From the NCBI RefSeq assembly GCF_012926505.1, contig NZ_JABBNT010000001.1, positions 372,001 to 436,000 of the forward strand: a stretch of 64,000 nucleotides of DNA. Reading direction: 5' to 3'. Both the position numbers and the translations under genes were made by a program. Below the pieces are notes generated by a model. It was given only the letters and a program-made list of their open reading frames with translations. It ran no database searches and had not been told where the DNA came from. This document shows, one piece after another, positions 28,383-38,574 of the stretch. Within the stretch, counting starts at the first letter, position 1. Each line of letters opens with the position of its first letter. This DNA comes from Pacificispira spongiicola (GTDB taxonomy: Bacteria; Pseudomonadota; Alphaproteobacteria; UBA8366; Aestuariispiraceae).

Positions 28383-31300
28383 GTGAACTTCAAAAAGCTT
28401 CGCGTTCACGGATTCAAGTCTTTCGTCGACCCGGTCGAACTCGTCATCGAGCCGGGAATCACAGGTGTGGTCGGGCCCAACGGCTGCGGCAAGTCGAATG
28501 TCATCGAATCGCTGCGCTGGGTGATGGGGGAGGCTTCCGCCAAACGCATGCGTGGCGGCGAGATGGACGATGTGATTTTCGGCGGCTCCGCCGGACGCCC
28601 GCAGCGAAACAACGCCGAAGTCACCCTGACCCTCGACAATCAGGAACGACTGGCCCCCGCCGCCTTCAACGATTCGGACGAATTGGAGATCACGCGGCGA
28701 ATCGACCGGGGCCAAGGATCGACCTACCGCATCAACGGTAAGGAAGTCCGCGCCCGCGACGTTCAATTGTTCTTCGCCGATATGGCGACCGGTGCGAATT
28801 CGACCGCCATTGTCAGTCAGGGCCGCGTCGGCGCGCTGATCGGCGCGAAGCCGACCGATCGCCGCACCCTGTTGGAAGAAGCAGCGGGCATCCGGGGCCT
28901 GCATTCCAGACGGCATGAAGCGGAACTGCGTCTGAAGGCCGCCGAAAGCAACCTTGAACGCCTGGAAGACGTTATCGGCGCCCTGGAAAGCCAATTGGGT
29001 GGGCTTCAACGGCAGGCGCGTCAGGCGAATCGCTATCGCAAGATCGCCGAACAGCACCGCGCGCAGGAAGCGATTCTGCTGCATCTCCGCTGGTCGGCGG
29101 CGCAAGAATCGCTCGATGCTGCCCGCGCCCGCCTGACGGAAGCGGAGGCCCTCGTCGCCGAACGCACGCGCGGCACGGCGCAGGGGACGGCGCTGCAAAG
29201 CCAAGCCCACGACATCCTGCCGAAACTACGCGAGGCGGAGGCGGAAGCGGCGGCGCGCTTGCAGGCGCATATCCTGTCCGAAGGCCAATTGGAGGCGGAG
29301 GCGGAGCGTGTCGCCGGACAATTGGAAGACTTGGTCCGCCGCCTTGACCAGATCGCCGCCGATATCATCCGGGAAGAAACCCTGGCGACCGATGCGGCGG
29401 AAGCGCTTGAGCGGCTGACAACGGAACAGGAAGGCCTGTCATCCCAAGGCGGCGGGGAAAGCGAAGCCCTGGCCGCGCTGCAGGCCGAATGCGAACGGCT
29501 GGACGCCGCCGTCGCCGAACGCGAAGAAACGCTGGACGAAATGAACCAGCATGTCGCCGCCGTGGAGGCGCAACGCGGCACCCTGTCCCGGCAGGTGGAC
29601 GAAGCCCGTCAACGCCTGGCCGCCCTACAACAGCGCGAGACGGAAATCGCGGCGGAAAATGCCGGTCTGTCGGAGGCCATCGCGGGCGCCGGCGATATCG
29701 ATGCCGCACGGGCCGAAGTAACGGCCGCGGAAACCGCACTGACTGCCGCACGGGAAACGCTGGAGACCGCTGAAGCGGCGCGCGCTGAGGCCGATCGTGC
29801 CGCCGCCGCCGCCCGCGAGGCCCTGTCGGAGGCCGATTCCCAACGTCGAGAGGCCTTGGACAAGGCGCGCAACGCCGCGCGGGATGCCGTGAGCGCCGCC
29901 GAACGCATCGCCCGCGAATCCCTGTCCCAGTCGGAACAGACGGCCCGAACCAAAATCGCCGAAACGGAAAATGCCGGACGCGCGGCGGTAGAGGCCGAGT
30001 CGCGTCGCGTCGCCGACCTGTCGGCGGAAGCAAAGGCACTGCACGACCTGCTGGATCAGGACGAGGACGACGCCGACCCGGTCTTGGAAAAACTGACCGT
30101 CGATGGCGGTTTCGAAACGGCGCTGGGGGCGGCCTTCGGTGACGATCTGGATGCCGCTTTGGACGACGATGCCGCTCGCCAATGGCGCGATCTCGGCGGT
30201 CTGCCCTCCGGCAGTCCGGTCCTGCCCGCCGGAACCAAGCCGCTGTCCGAATTCGTCATGGCCCCGCCAGCCCTCGCCCGGCGCTTGAGCCAAGTCGGGC
30301 TGGTGGACTCGGCGGAGGATGCCACGGCGCTTCAGGCGTCGCTTGCCGTCGGTCAGCGCCTTGTCAGTCGCGACGGCGGATTGTGGCGCTGGGATGGGCT
30401 GCGCATCCGCCCAGGCACAGCGACCGCCGCCGCCAAACGCCTGGAACAACGCAACCGACTGACTGTCGTCGAAACCGAATTGGCGGACGCGAAGACCGCC
30501 CTAGAACGCGCGACAGAGACCGCCCGCACGGCGCTGGACGCCGTGAAGGCGGAACAGGAAGCTGCCGTCGCCAAAACGAAGGACGCGGGCGCCGCCGCGA
30601 TCGAAGCGGCAACCCGCGAAGGTGAAGCCGCCGTGACTGCCGCCGAAAACGCGGCGACCGACCGCCTGGACACATTGCGCCGCGATGCGGAAACCGCCGC
30701 CCGGACCGCATCGGAAAAGACAGAGGCTGCCCAGGCCGCGCGTCGGGCGCAGCAAGATGCCTTCGACCGCGCCGGGGCCGCGCGGACCGCCCTGTCCGGC
30801 TTGGAGCAAAAAGTGTCCGACAGCCGCACCCGGCTGGCGACCCTGGTGGAAGAAAGCCGCCGTGTTGAAGAGGAAAAAACCGACGCCGCCGGTCGGATCG
30901 AAGGCTCGGAACAGGCCCTGTCCGTGCTGGAAGACACCAATGCCCTGCGCGAACGGCTGTCCCGCGCCCGCACCGAACTGGCGGAACTGAGGGCGGAACA
31001 GGTGGAAAAGCGCGCCACCCGCGACCGGTTCGAACGCGATGCCAAATCCCGCAAGGAGCGTTTGAACGCTATTTCCGCCGAACAGCAGTCCTGGCAGGCC
31101 CGCGCCGATGGCGCGACGCGGCGCATGAAAGACCTGAAAGACCGTCAGTTCGAGGCCGTGAAGGAAAAGGACGCGCTGGCCGAACGCCCCCAGGCAATCG
31201 CCGAACAACGCGCCTTGCTGCGCGACCAGATCGCGGCCCTGGAAGCCGAAAGACAGGCGGCGGCGGACCGGCTGGTCGAGGCCGAAACCGCCATGCGCGA

Positions 31301-32174
31301 TACCGACCATGCCCTGAAACTTGCGGAACAGGCCTTGGCCGAGGCTCGCGAAACCCGTGTGCGGCGGGAGGCCGAGGTCGAACAGGCGATGCAGGCCGTC
31401 GCCACGGTCGCGGAACGCATCCGCGAGAAACTGGAATGTGCGCCGGAAGAAACCTTGGCCCAATCCGGCTTGGAACCGGACGCCGCCTTGCCCGACCTGG
31501 ACGACGTTGAACGGCGGCTGGAACGGCTGGCCCGCGAACGCGACAGCATCGGCCCGGTCAACCTGCGCGCCGAACAGGAAGCCCAGGAACTGGAAGAACA
31601 GATCGCATCGATGAAGTCCGAACGCGACGATCTGGTTGCCGCGATCGGGCGTCTGCGTCAGGGGATCAACGCCCTGAACCGGGAGGGCCGCGAACGCCTG
31701 CTGAAGGCTTTCGACGAGGTCGATGCCCATTTCCGGGAGCTTTTCGTCACCCTGTTCGGTGGCGGAGAAGCGCATCTGAAACTGACCGAATCCGACGATC
31801 CGTTGCAGGCCGGCCTGGAAATCATGGCCAGCCCGCCGGGCAAGAAGATGCAGATTCTGTCCTTGCTGTCCGGCGGGGAACAGGCGCTGACCGCGCTGGC
31901 GCTGTTATTCGGGGTGTTCCTGACCAACCCCGCCCCGATCTGCGTGCTGGACGAGGTCGATGCGCCGCTGGACGACACCAATGTCGATCGTTTCTGCCAA
32001 ATGCTGGATCAGATCACCAAGGCGGGATCGACGCGGTTCCTCGTCGTCACCCACCACCGCATGACCATGGCGCGCATGGACCGCCTTTTCGGCGTCACCA
32101 TGGCCGAACGCGGCGTGTCACAGCTGGTTTCCGTCGACCTGCGCCAAGCCGAGCGCATGCGCGAGGCGGGTTAG
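28383..32174 (+). CDS. smc: Chromosome segregation protein SMC
   Basis: A 1263-residue SMC ATPase. The N-terminal head has Walker A GPNGCGKSN (residues about 31-39) and FADMATGANSTAIVSQGRVG. Two very long Ala/Glu/Arg-rich coiled coils flank a hinge at about residues 550-680. The C-terminal head has signature LSGGEQALTALALL (near residue 1160) and Walker B ICVLDEVDAPLDD. It starts at a GTG, within 25 bases of the GANTC cluster. SMC forms the ring that compacts and separates newly replicated chromosomes; ScpA and ScpB are not in the window. The stop overlaps the convergent small gene by four bases. Confidence 0.96.
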   Translation: MNFKKLRVHGFKSFVDPVELVIEPGITGVVGPNGCGKSNVIESLRWVMGEASAKRMRGGEMDDVIFGGSAGRPQRNNAEVTLTLDNQERLAPAAFNDSDELEITRRIDRGQGSTYRINGKEVRARDVQLFFADMATGANSTAIVSQGRVGALIGAKPTDRRTLLEEAAGIRGLHSRRHEAELRLKAAESNLERLEDVIGALESQLGGLQRQARQANRYRKIAEQHRAQEAILLHLRWSAAQESLDAARARLTEAEALVAERTRGTAQGTALQSQAHDILPKLREAEAEAAARLQAHILSEGQLEAEAERVAGQLEDLVRRLDQIAADIIREETLATDAAEALERLTTEQEGLSSQGGGESEALAALQAECERLDAAVAEREETLDEMNQHVAAVEAQRGTLSRQVDEARQRLAALQQRETEIAAENAGLSEAIAGAGDIDAARAEVTAAETALTAARETLETAEAARAEADRAAAAAREALSEADSQRREALDKARNAARDAVSAAERIARESLSQSEQTARTKIAETENAGRAAVEAESRRVADLSAEAKALHDLLDQDEDDADPVLEKLTVDGGFETALGAAFGDDLDAALDDDAARQWRDLGGLPSGSPVLPAGTKPLSEFVMAPPALARRLSQVGLVDSAEDATALQASLAVGQRLVSRDGGLWRWDGLRIRPGTATAAAKRLEQRNRLTVVETELADAKTALERATETARTALDAVKAEQEAAVAKTKDAGAAAIEAATREGEAAVTAAENAATDRLDTLRRDAETAARTASEKTEAAQAARRAQQDAFDRAGAARTALSGLEQKVSDSRTRLATLVEESRRVEEEKTDAAGRIEGSEQALSVLEDTNALRERLSRARTELAELRAEQVEKRATRDRFERDAKSRKERLNAISAEQQSWQARADGATRRMKDLKDRQFEAVKEKDALAERPQAIAEQRALLRDQIAALEAERQAAADRLVEAETAMRDTDHALKLAEQALAEARETRVRREAEVEQAMQAVATVAERIREKLECAPEETLAQSGLEPDAALPDLDDVERRLERLARERDSIGPVNLRAEQEAQELEEQIASMKSERDDLVAAIGRLRQGINALNREGRERLLKAFDEVDAHFRELFVTLFGGGEAHLKLTESDDPLQAGLEIMASPPGKKMQILSLLSGGEQALTALALLFGVFLTNPAPICVLDEVDAPLDDTNVDRFCQMLDQITKAGSTRFLVVTHHRMTMARMDRLFGVTMAERGVSQLVSVDLRQAERMREAG

Positions 32175-32506
32175 AGGATATCGTCCTCGTCCGTGACGAG
32201 GTTGCTGAGCGCCGACAGGCTCTTACGCAATTTCTGACGCGCCATCAGCTTCTTCTGCGCTTCCACCGGGAAATCCGTGAAATTCAGGATGTTCCGCGTG
32301 ATCAACACGTCGATCAAATCTTCCGCGATACGCGCCATTTCAAGGTCGGTCGCGCTCAAGCGATCCATCATCACGCTGGGGCTCGCCCCGCGCAGATATT
32401 GCATCACTTCCGGATGATCGTTGGGCAAGAACTCTTTCGCGTTCCCCGACGGCCGGTCGCCGATCCCATTGATCTTTCCGTTTTCATCGCGGGAGACATA
32501 AGGCAT
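32171..32506 (-). CDS. Conserved hypothetical protein (often annotated tryptophan synthase beta-like)
   Basis: A 111-residue protein from the Met at 32506. It has the recurring proteobacterial pattern MPYVSRDENGKI, then HPEVMQYL, and a helical C-terminal half SATDLEMARIAEDLIDVLITRNILNFTDFPVEAQKKLMARQKLR (motifs EDLIDVLI and NFTDFP). Homologues are loosely labelled tryptophan synthase subunit beta-like, but nothing here resembles TrpB catalysis, so I treat it as unknown. The frame is open for another 116 codons upstream, but that part has no family likeness and would cross the radical SAM start. It is convergent with smc. Confidence 0.7.
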   Translation of the reverse strand: MPYVSRDENGKINGIGDRPSGNAKEFLPNDHPEVMQYLRGASPSVMMDRLSATDLEMARIAEDLIDVLITRNILNFTDFPVEAQKKLMARQKLRKSLSALSNLVTDEDDIL

Positions 32507-32664
32507 TGCCGGATCCAAATCGCTGCAATTGCTGACGGTTCGCAGTGTAAGAAGCGTCGCACCATTCGGCAACCGGCAGCCTATCCCGGCAAGAATGTCA
32601 TGCATTAAAGAACATAACATGTCTTTTTTGTTTATTGTTCCATTTTTGTTGTTATATTGATCCC

Positions 32665-33771
32665 ATGACAAAAAGAACACCCCCCCATCCCAGCGACGAT
32701 CTGCCGGACCTTCCGGTGAAGGGACGGGGGACTCTGTCCAATCGATCCGGCCGGTTCGAGGCGACCAACAACCAACGGGTGGACGACGGTTGGCCCGGAC
32801 AAGGCGAAGACCCGCCGCCCTCTCCCCGAACCCGATTGGGCATCGACGCGGCACGCAAGATCATAACCCGGAACGACAGTCCCGATGTGCCCTTCGACCG
32901 GTCGATCAACCCGTATAAGGGCTGTGAACATGGCTGCGTTTACTGTTTCGCGCGGCCGACCCACGCCTATCTGGGTCTATCGCCCGGATTGGATTTCGAA
33001 ACGCGGCTGTTCTGGAAACCGAATGGCGTCGACCTCCTGAAAGCGGAATTGGCGAATCCCCGTTACCGCTGTGCGCCGATCGCCTTTGGCACCAATACCG
33101 ACCCGTATCAGCCGATCGAAAAGGAAACCCGGCTGATGCGCGGGTTTCTGGAGGTGCTGACCGGATGCGCTCACCCGTTCTCCATCGTCACCAAGAATGC
33201 CATGGTCTGCCGAGACATCGATCTGTTGGCCCCCGCCTCCGCTGCCAACCGGGCCCGCGTCACCCTGTCCGTCACGACCCTGGACCGGCATCTGGCGAAT
33301 AAGATGGAGCCCCGCGCCAGCACGCCGATGCGCCGGATCGACGCCATCCGGCGGCTGCGCGACGCCGGTGTTTCCGTCAGCGTCCTGGCCGCGCCGATGA
33401 TCCCAGGCCTGAACGACCATGAAATGGAGGATATCCTGGCCGCCGCGAAGGATGCGGGGGCGGACAGCGCGGGCTATGTCCTGCTGCGCCTGCCGTTGGA
33501 AATAAAGGACCTGTTCCGGGAATGGCTGGAAGCCCATGTGCCGGATCGCGCCGCCCATGTCCTGTCGCTGATCCGGCAAAGCCGGGACGGCGGCCTGAAC
33601 CACGCCCAATTCGGCACGCGCATGCGCGGAACCGGCGCCTATGCCGACCTGATCGCCCAACGCTTCAAACTGGCCCGCAAACGCTACGGACTGGACGGGC
33701 GCAGCCTTGCCATGGATTGCACATCCTTCCGTCCGCCCGCCAAACCGTCGGCGCAATTGCCCTTATTGTGA
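32665..33771 (+). CDS. PA0069-family radical SAM protein
   Basis: A 368-residue radical SAM protein, related to the spore photoproduct lyase group. The cluster motif CEHGCVYC sits in SINPYKGCEHGCVYCFARPTHAYLGLSPGLDFE (motif quoted in part), followed by FGTNTDPYQPIEKE and VTKNAMVCRD. Family members keep this layout but their substrate is unknown. The ATG at 32665 has no good Shine-Dalgarno sequence and is preceded by an AT-rich stretch of about 60 bases. It is divergent from the small conserved gene and convergent with the cyclotransferase-like gene (9-base overlap). Confidence 0.88.
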   Translation: MTKRTPPHPSDDLPDLPVKGRGTLSNRSGRFEATNNQRVDDGWPGQGEDPPPSPRTRLGIDAARKIITRNDSPDVPFDRSINPYKGCEHGCVYCFARPTHAYLGLSPGLDFETRLFWKPNGVDLLKAELANPRYRCAPIAFGTNTDPYQPIEKETRLMRGFLEVLTGCAHPFSIVTKNAMVCRDIDLLAPASAANRARVTLSVTTLDRHLANKMEPRASTPMRRIDAIRRLRDAGVSVSVLAAPMIPGLNDHEMEDILAAAKDAGADSAGYVLLRLPLEIKDLFREWLEAHVPDRAAHVLSLIRQSRDGGLNHAQFGTRMRGTGAYADLIAQRFKLARKRYGLDGRSLAMDCTSFRPPAKPSAQLPLL

Positions 33772-34497
33772 TCGGTCTTCCAGCACCGTGATCGGATAGC
33801 CGAAGGGCCGCGCGTTTTCCGAAATCGTTTTGGTGACAGCGCGACGATAGTCAGAATCGGCAACGAGACGCAGGATGAATTCGTCCGGATCGGCCTTCGG
33901 GGCAACCCGTTCCCTGATTTCTTCCAGGACTTCCCCTGTCGCCATCGGGGTGCCCAGTCGGCGGCTTCCGGTCAAGGCGAGAAGCGGGACGGCCCCGCCA
34001 TGGGATCCGACAAAATGGCCGTGCCGCCCGACATAGCACTGAACGGAAGACAATCCGCCGCCGCTGCCCAATTGCAGCGAGACCGTCTCCAACCGCGCAT
34101 AGACATAATTCGCCGCAGCCATTTCGCTGTCATGCATGATCGGCAGTTGCGCGTCGTCCAGCCAGGTTACCGCCACTTCCACCGTTGCGCCCGGGCAATG
34201 CTGCAACATCGCGGGGATCGCGCCATAGGACGTGATATGCGCCGAATAGACGACATCGAAATCGCGCAACACAGCGCGTTCGACCGGGATCGTATGGGTG
34301 CCGAGGGACGCGAATTTCTGCGCCAGGCGTTCCGGCGTGCGGTTCGACCCATAGGCCAGAACCGGCGTCCGGCCGTCCCGATCCGCCGGGTCGAACGGTT
34401 CGACCGCCCCATCCCGCCAGCAGTAACTATCCGGTGGTGCCAGATAGGGATAGGAGCGCGCGCGGTGAAGAACTGCCTCGCGGGCGGTTTCGCTCAA
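33763..34497 (-). CDS. Gamma-glutamylcyclotransferase-like protein
   Basis: A 244-residue protein. The clearest clue is VLAYGSNRTPERLAQKF, similar to the YGSN substrate loop of the gamma-glutamylcyclotransferase fold, with a later MHDSEMAAANYVYARL that could hold the catalytic Glu. Length is larger than usual for that fold, so the assignment is tentative. The first in-frame start is a TTG at 34495-34497 overlapping the stop of the duplicated DUF4170 gene (TTGA), implying translational coupling. I see no signal peptide. Confidence 0.5.
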   Translation of the reverse strand: MSETAREAVLHRARSYPYLAPPDSYCWRDGAVEPFDPADRDGRTPVLAYGSNRTPERLAQKFASLGTHTIPVERAVLRDFDVVYSAHITSYGAIPAMLQHCPGATVEVAVTWLDDAQLPIMHDSEMAAANYVYARLETVSLQLGSGGGLSSVQCYVGRHGHFVGSHGGAVPLLALTGSRRLGTPMATGEVLEEIRERVAPKADPDEFILRLVADSDYRRAVTKTISENARPFGYPITVLEDRSQ

Positions 34498-34868
34498 AGC
34501 TTCTCGATCCGATAGCGGGCATAGGCGTCATCGATGGCGGCCATGGACCGGGCCTTCCATTCGCGCTGCGCCTGTTCGTAGGAGGTGAAGGGACCGAACC
34601 GCTGTTCCGATCCGCCGTCGGCGAGCTTGTGGAAATTGGTGTCGGTGTAGTTGCCGCCGATCACCCAGAATTCGTCGTGGCTTTCCTTTTCGATGGAATA
34701 GCGCGCATGGGCATCGTCCACCGTTTCCATCGCCTTCGCCCGCCAAACGGCCTTCGCCTGATCGTAATCGTCAAAGGGGCCGAGCCGCGTTTCATCGCGA
34801 CCCGCGGCAATCTGGCTGAAGTTCGTATCGGCGTAAATACCGCCGACGACCCAGTAACGTGACGACAT
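34494..34868 (-). CDS. Duplicated DUF4170 protein
   Basis: A 124-residue protein made of two tandem DUF4170 units. Unit 1 is RYWVVGGIYADTNFSQIAAG then GPFDDYDQAKAVWRAKAMETVDDAHARYSI; unit 2 is FWVIGGNYTDTNFHKLADG then GPFTSYEQAQREWKARSMAAIDDAYARYRI. Family members usually have a single unit. The function is unknown; the compact YWVVGGxYxDTxF...ARYxI pattern suggests a small alpha-beta domain. GGGAG precedes the ATG by 8 bases. It is the first gene of a two-gene unit with the cyclotransferase-like protein. Confidence 0.85.
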   Translation of the reverse strand: MSSRYWVVGGIYADTNFSQIAAGRDETRLGPFDDYDQAKAVWRAKAMETVDDAHARYSIEKESHDEFWVIGGNYTDTNFHKLADGGSEQRFGPFTSYEQAQREWKARSMAAIDDAYARYRIEKL

Positions 34869-34945
34869 TGGCGACTCTCCCGCTCTCGACAGTCTCGGAC
34901 AGGGGCTCTATCTAGGACATGATAGCGAATTTAGAAAGCGTTCCA

Positions 34946-36460
34946 ATGCCCTATTCCTCTCTCCGCGACTTTATCGACCGACTAGAACGGGAAGGTCGCC
35001 TTGTGCGGGTCAGCCAGCCCGTTTCGACGGCACTGGAGATGACGGAAATCCAGACCCGCCTGTTGAAGGATCGCGGTCCGGCGGTGCTGTTTGAAAATCC
35101 CGTCGGGCCGGATGGCACGCCCTGCGAGATGCCGGTTCTGGTAAACCTGTTCGGGTCCGTGGAACGGGTCGCCTGGGGCATGGACCGGACACCGGACGAA
35201 TTGCGCGCCGTCGGCGAAACCCTGGCCTTCCTGCGCCAACCGGAACCGCCCGGGGGGTTGAAGGAAGCCCTGGAGCTGTTGCCGCTCGCCAAGCAAGTCC
35301 TGGCGATGAAGCCGAAGACCGTCTCCAAGGCCCCGGTGCAGGAAGTCGTCCTGACCGGCGACGATATCGACCTGTCGCGCCTGCCTGTGCAGACCTGTTG
35401 GCCGGGAGAGCCCGCGCCGCTGATTACCTGGCCGCTGGTGGTGACGCAGGGACCGAATCCGAAAGGCGACAAGACCGACGCCTTCAATCTGGGCATCTAT
35501 CGGATGCAGGTGACGGGTCGCGACACCACGCTGATGCGCTGGCTGAAGCATCGCGGCGGCGCGCAGCATTACGCGCGCTGGAAAAAGTCCAAGCCCGATC
35601 CGCTGCCCGCCGCCGTGGTAATCGGCGCCGATCCGGGCACGATCCTGGCCGCCGTCACCCCGGTACCGGACACATTGTCGGAATACCAATTCGCCGGGCT
35701 GCTGCGCGGTAAGAAGGTCGAGTTGGTCGATTGCAAAACGGTGCCGCTGAAGGTCCCGGCCAGCGCGGAAATCGTGCTGGAAGGCCATGTCATGCTGGAC
35801 GAATACGGTGATGAAGGCCCCTATGGCGATCACACCGGCTATTACAATTCGGTGGAACCCTTCCCTGTCTTCCGTGTTTCCGCCATCACCATGCGGAAGG
35901 ACCCGATCTATCTGTCGACCTTCACCGGGCGACCGCCGGACGAACCGTCGATCCTGGGCGAGGCGCTGAACGAGGTCTTCATTCCGCTGCTGCAACAGCA
36001 GTTTCCAGAAATCACCGATTTCTGGCTGCCGCCGGAGGGTTGTTCCTATCGCATCGCGGTCATTTCGATGAAGAAGGCCTATCCCGGCCATGCCAAGCGC
36101 GTGATGCTGGGCGCGTGGTCCTATCTGCGCCAGTTCATGTATACGAAATGGTTGATCGTCGTGGACGACAATGTGAACGCCCGCGACTGGAAGGACGTCA
36201 TGTGGGCGATTTCAACGAAAATGGACCCGGCCCGCGACATCACCGTGATCGAAAATACGCCCATCGACTATCTGGACTTCGCCTCCCCTGAAAGCGGCTT
36301 GGGATCAAAGATCGGATTGGACGCCACCGACAAATGGCCGCCGGAAACCAAGCGCGAATGGGGTCAGGAAATCCGCATGGATCAGGACGTGATCGACAAG
36401 ATCGACCGCCTGTGGCCCGATTTGGGGCTACCCGGCGACGGCAAGACGATTTGGAAATAG
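34946..36460 (+). CDS. ubiD: UbiD-family decarboxylase (4-hydroxy-3-polyprenylbenzoate)
   Basis: A 504-residue decarboxylase that uses prenylated FMN. It starts [22 protein letters not shown], the typical UbiD opening, then has [36 protein letters not shown] (the catalytic Glu-containing loop) and the C-terminal [13 protein letters not shown] region (here [13 protein letters not shown]). Length and motifs fit the ubiquinone-pathway UbiD rather than aromatic-degradation relatives. The prFMN synthase UbiX is not seen nearby. A Met nine codons earlier (34919) is possible but would be atypical. Confidence 0.93.
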   Translation: MPYSSLRDFIDRLEREGRLVRVSQPVSTALEMTEIQTRLLKDRGPAVLFENPVGPDGTPCEMPVLVNLFGSVERVAWGMDRTPDELRAVGETLAFLRQPEPPGGLKEALELLPLAKQVLAMKPKTVSKAPVQEVVLTGDDIDLSRLPVQTCWPGEPAPLITWPLVVTQGPNPKGDKTDAFNLGIYRMQVTGRDTTLMRWLKHRGGAQHYARWKKSKPDPLPAAVVIGADPGTILAAVTPVPDTLSEYQFAGLLRGKKVELVDCKTVPLKVPASAEIVLEGHVMLDEYGDEGPYGDHTGYYNSVEPFPVFRVSAITMRKDPIYLSTFTGRPPDEPSILGEALNEVFIPLLQQQFPEITDFWLPPEGCSYRIAVISMKKAYPGHAKRVMLGAWSYLRQFMYTKWLIVVDDNVNARDWKDVMWAISTKMDPARDITVIENTPIDYLDFASPESGLGSKIGLDATDKWPPETKREWGQEIRMDQDVIDKIDRLWPDLGLPGDGKTIWK

Positions 36461-36537
36461 CGATCCTCTTGCCAAGACCGCCATTCGGTATCATCTAGAA
36501 GCATGGGCACCATCGCCCCTGTTTCGGAAAAACGGAA

Positions 36538-37503
36538 ATGTCTGACGACCGTCTGCGCGCCGCCCGGCGTTTGGATCTCGGTCTCGCCTTGGCGGAAGAA
36601 GGGGACATCCCCGCCGCTGTCGAGGCGCTCACCGCTGCCTGCGATCTGGCGCCTGCCTGGCCGGAAGCGCAATTCGCGCTGGCGGGCCTACTGGAAAGGC
36701 TTCCCGATAGGGCGGAGGCCGAACGGCGCTACAACGCCTATCTGGCGCTTGAACCCGACGACCGTATGGGCGCGCAAATCCGCCTTAGCCTGCTGGGCGC
36801 GGCCCCGGTGCCGGACCGCCTGCCCGCGGCCTATGTCGAGGCCCTGTTCGATCAGGAAGCCCATCGCTTCGATACGAAAATGCGGGACAGGCTGGCCTAT
36901 CGCGGGCCGGAAGTAATCGCGGAAAGCCTTGCCGAAATTGCCCCCCATATGCCGGACGGCGCGCGGGTTCTCGACCTGGGATGCGGGACCGGATTGACCG
37001 GCCAACCGCTGCGGCTGCTCGCCGGTTCCTTGGAAGGCATCGACCTGTCGTCCAAAATGCTGGTTCAAGCAGCGGCGACGGGCCTTTACGATACCGTCCG
37101 GCAGGCCGACATCCTGACCGATGGATGGAGCGACAATGCCGCGCATTTCCACCTGATCGCGGCGGGCGACGTGCTGAATTATATCGGCGATCTGGGTCCT
37201 GTCATGCAACGCGCGGCGGAGTTTTTGGAACCGGGCGGCTATTTCGTCTTCACCGTGGAAGCCGGGACCGACACCGATATTGAACTGGGCGAGGGCCACC
37301 GCTATCGCCATTCGGCGGAACGCCTGCGCCCCTGGATCGCGGCGGCGCTGTTGGACGTCGTATCCGTCAACCAATGCGTCCTGCGCGAAGAAAAGCGCCG
37401 CCCGGTGAACGGTCTGGTATGGACCCTGCGGAAGCCGGTGCTGGATACGGATATGATGGACGTTGGGCGGGCCGTTCGGGGCGGGGCGCGCGACCCGCTG
37501 TAA
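36538..37503 (+). CDS. TPR-containing class I methyltransferase
   Basis: A 321-residue protein. Residues about 5-85 are two or three TPR-like helical pairs (LGLALAEEGDIPAAVEALTAACDLAPAWPEAQFALAGLLE, pattern only). Residues about 135-280 are a SAM-dependent methyltransferase: VLDLGCGTGLTGQPL (motif I), GIDLSSKML, VRQADIL, LIAAGDVLNYIGDL. The substrate is unknown; methyltransferases with this architecture are widespread in alphaproteobacteria. The Shine-Dalgarno sequence is weak. It follows ubiD by 77 bases in the same direction and may be co-transcribed, though a role in quinone synthesis is not supported by the sequence. Confidence 0.82.
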   Translation: MSDDRLRAARRLDLGLALAEEGDIPAAVEALTAACDLAPAWPEAQFALAGLLERLPDRAEAERRYNAYLALEPDDRMGAQIRLSLLGAAPVPDRLPAAYVEALFDQEAHRFDTKMRDRLAYRGPEVIAESLAEIAPHMPDGARVLDLGCGTGLTGQPLRLLAGSLEGIDLSSKMLVQAAATGLYDTVRQADILTDGWSDNAAHFHLIAAGDVLNYIGDLGPVMQRAAEFLEPGGYFVFTVEAGTDTDIELGEGHRYRHSAERLRPWIAAALLDVVSVNQCVLREEKRRPVNGLVWTLRKPVLDTDMMDVGRAVRGGARDPL

Positions 37504-37601
37504 GATCGCGTCCGGTCTTTCACCTCACCGACAGTTGATTGGCGCGACAGCCGCGCCATACTCATCTTTCCGGTGTAGCGCAGATGCGAAAGGAACCGAT
37601 C

Positions 37602-38285
37602 ATGTTCTTTATCAGCCGTAAGGACAAACTGACCCTGCCCAACCCCAAAGACGCCCTACCGGGCCGGGTGGAGGCCATGCGCGTCAATCCCCTGCACCAT
37701 CATTTGGGTACGCGGATCGTGGAACCCTTCCCCAACGGCAACGAAATGGCGCTGTTCGGCCTCGGCTGCTTCTGGGGGGCGGAACGCATGTTCTGGCGTA
37801 TTCCTGGCGTCTATGCGACGGCGGTCGGCTATGCCGGCGGATACACGCCCAATCCGACCTATGAAGAAGTATGCAGCGGCCTGACCGGCCATAACGAGGT
37901 CGTGCGGGTCGTCTTCGATCCCAGCCGCGTTTCTTATTCGGATTTGGTGAAGGCGTTTTTCGAAGGCCACGACCCGACGCAAGGCATGCAGCAAGGCAAC
38001 GATGTCGGTACGCAATACCGATCCAGCATCTACACTTACGATTCCGTGCAGCAGGAAACGGCGGAAGCCGTCGCACGCGTCTACGGCAAGGCGCTTCAGG
38101 CACGCGGACGCGGGCCGATCACGACGGAAATCGTTGCCGCGCCGGACTTCTACTACGCGGAAGATTACCATCAAGGCTATCTGTCGAAGAATCCGGGCGG
38201 CTATTGCGGCCTCGGCGGGACCGGCGTGACCTGCCCCGCTATTCCGACGCGGGCGGCTCCGGCACAGCAGGGGGCGGCGGAGTAA
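37602..38285 (+). CDS. msrA: Peptide methionine sulfoxide reductase MsrA
   Basis: A 227-residue enzyme that repairs methionine-S-sulfoxide. It has the active site [13 protein letters not shown] (Cys of GCFWG), [38 protein letters not shown] and [13 protein letters not shown]-terminal Cys pair in [10 protein letters not shown] may act as resolving cysteines. The Met at 37602 has AAAGGA 8 bases upstream; the frame extends to 37539 but those residues are not family-like. Its last 47 bases overlap the convergent XRE gene. Confidence 0.96.
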   Translation: MFFISRKDKLTLPNPKDALPGRVEAMRVNPLHHHLGTRIVEPFPNGNEMALFGLGCFWGAERMFWRIPGVYATAVGYAGGYTPNPTYEEVCSGLTGHNEVVRVVFDPSRVSYSDLVKAFFEGHDPTQGMQQGNDVGTQYRSSIYTYDSVQQETAEAVARVYGKALQARGRGPITTEIVAAPDFYYAEDYHQGYLSKNPGGYCGLGGTGVTCPAIPTRAAPAQQGAAE

Positions 38286-38517
38286 CCGGCGGCATATCGT
38301 CCTCCGCCCGTTTCGGCGGTCCGTGGTAATCCCGGAATCCGGCGTTATACGCCGCGCAGGCCAGACGCACGGTCAGGGGGATGTCGACTTCCTTTCCGTC
38401 GCGTTCCCCTTTTTCGTAATACTGCACCACCCGGCGTTTCAGGCCGAGCACATGGGCCGCATCCTTTTGCGAAAGGTCATGCGCCTTGCGCCATCGTTTG
38501 AAATCAGACGGTTTCAC
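38239..38517 (-). CDS. Small XRE/Cro-type DNA-binding protein
   Basis: A 92-residue protein. Residues about 5-45 are a helix-turn-helix of XRE type: [34 protein letters not shown], shown by the LSQKDAAxxLGL and VQYYEKG elements. The tail is Pro/Glu-rich and probably disordered. Translation appears to begin at a GTG (38517) with GGGA about 9 bases upstream. It is divergent from a small unknown gene, and three identical palindromes lie between them. It is therefore the obvious candidate to bind those sites and to regulate itself and the neighbour. Confidence 0.82.
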   Translation of the reverse strand: MKPSDFKRWRKAHDLSQKDAAHVLGLKRRVVQYYEKGERDGKEVDIPLTVRLACAAYNAGFRDYHGPPKRAEDDMPPVTPPPPAVPEPPASE

Positions 38518-38574
38518 CGTGTCGTCCCATCACTGCCCACCCGAGATACGATCGGAATCCCATCAGATCGCAAA

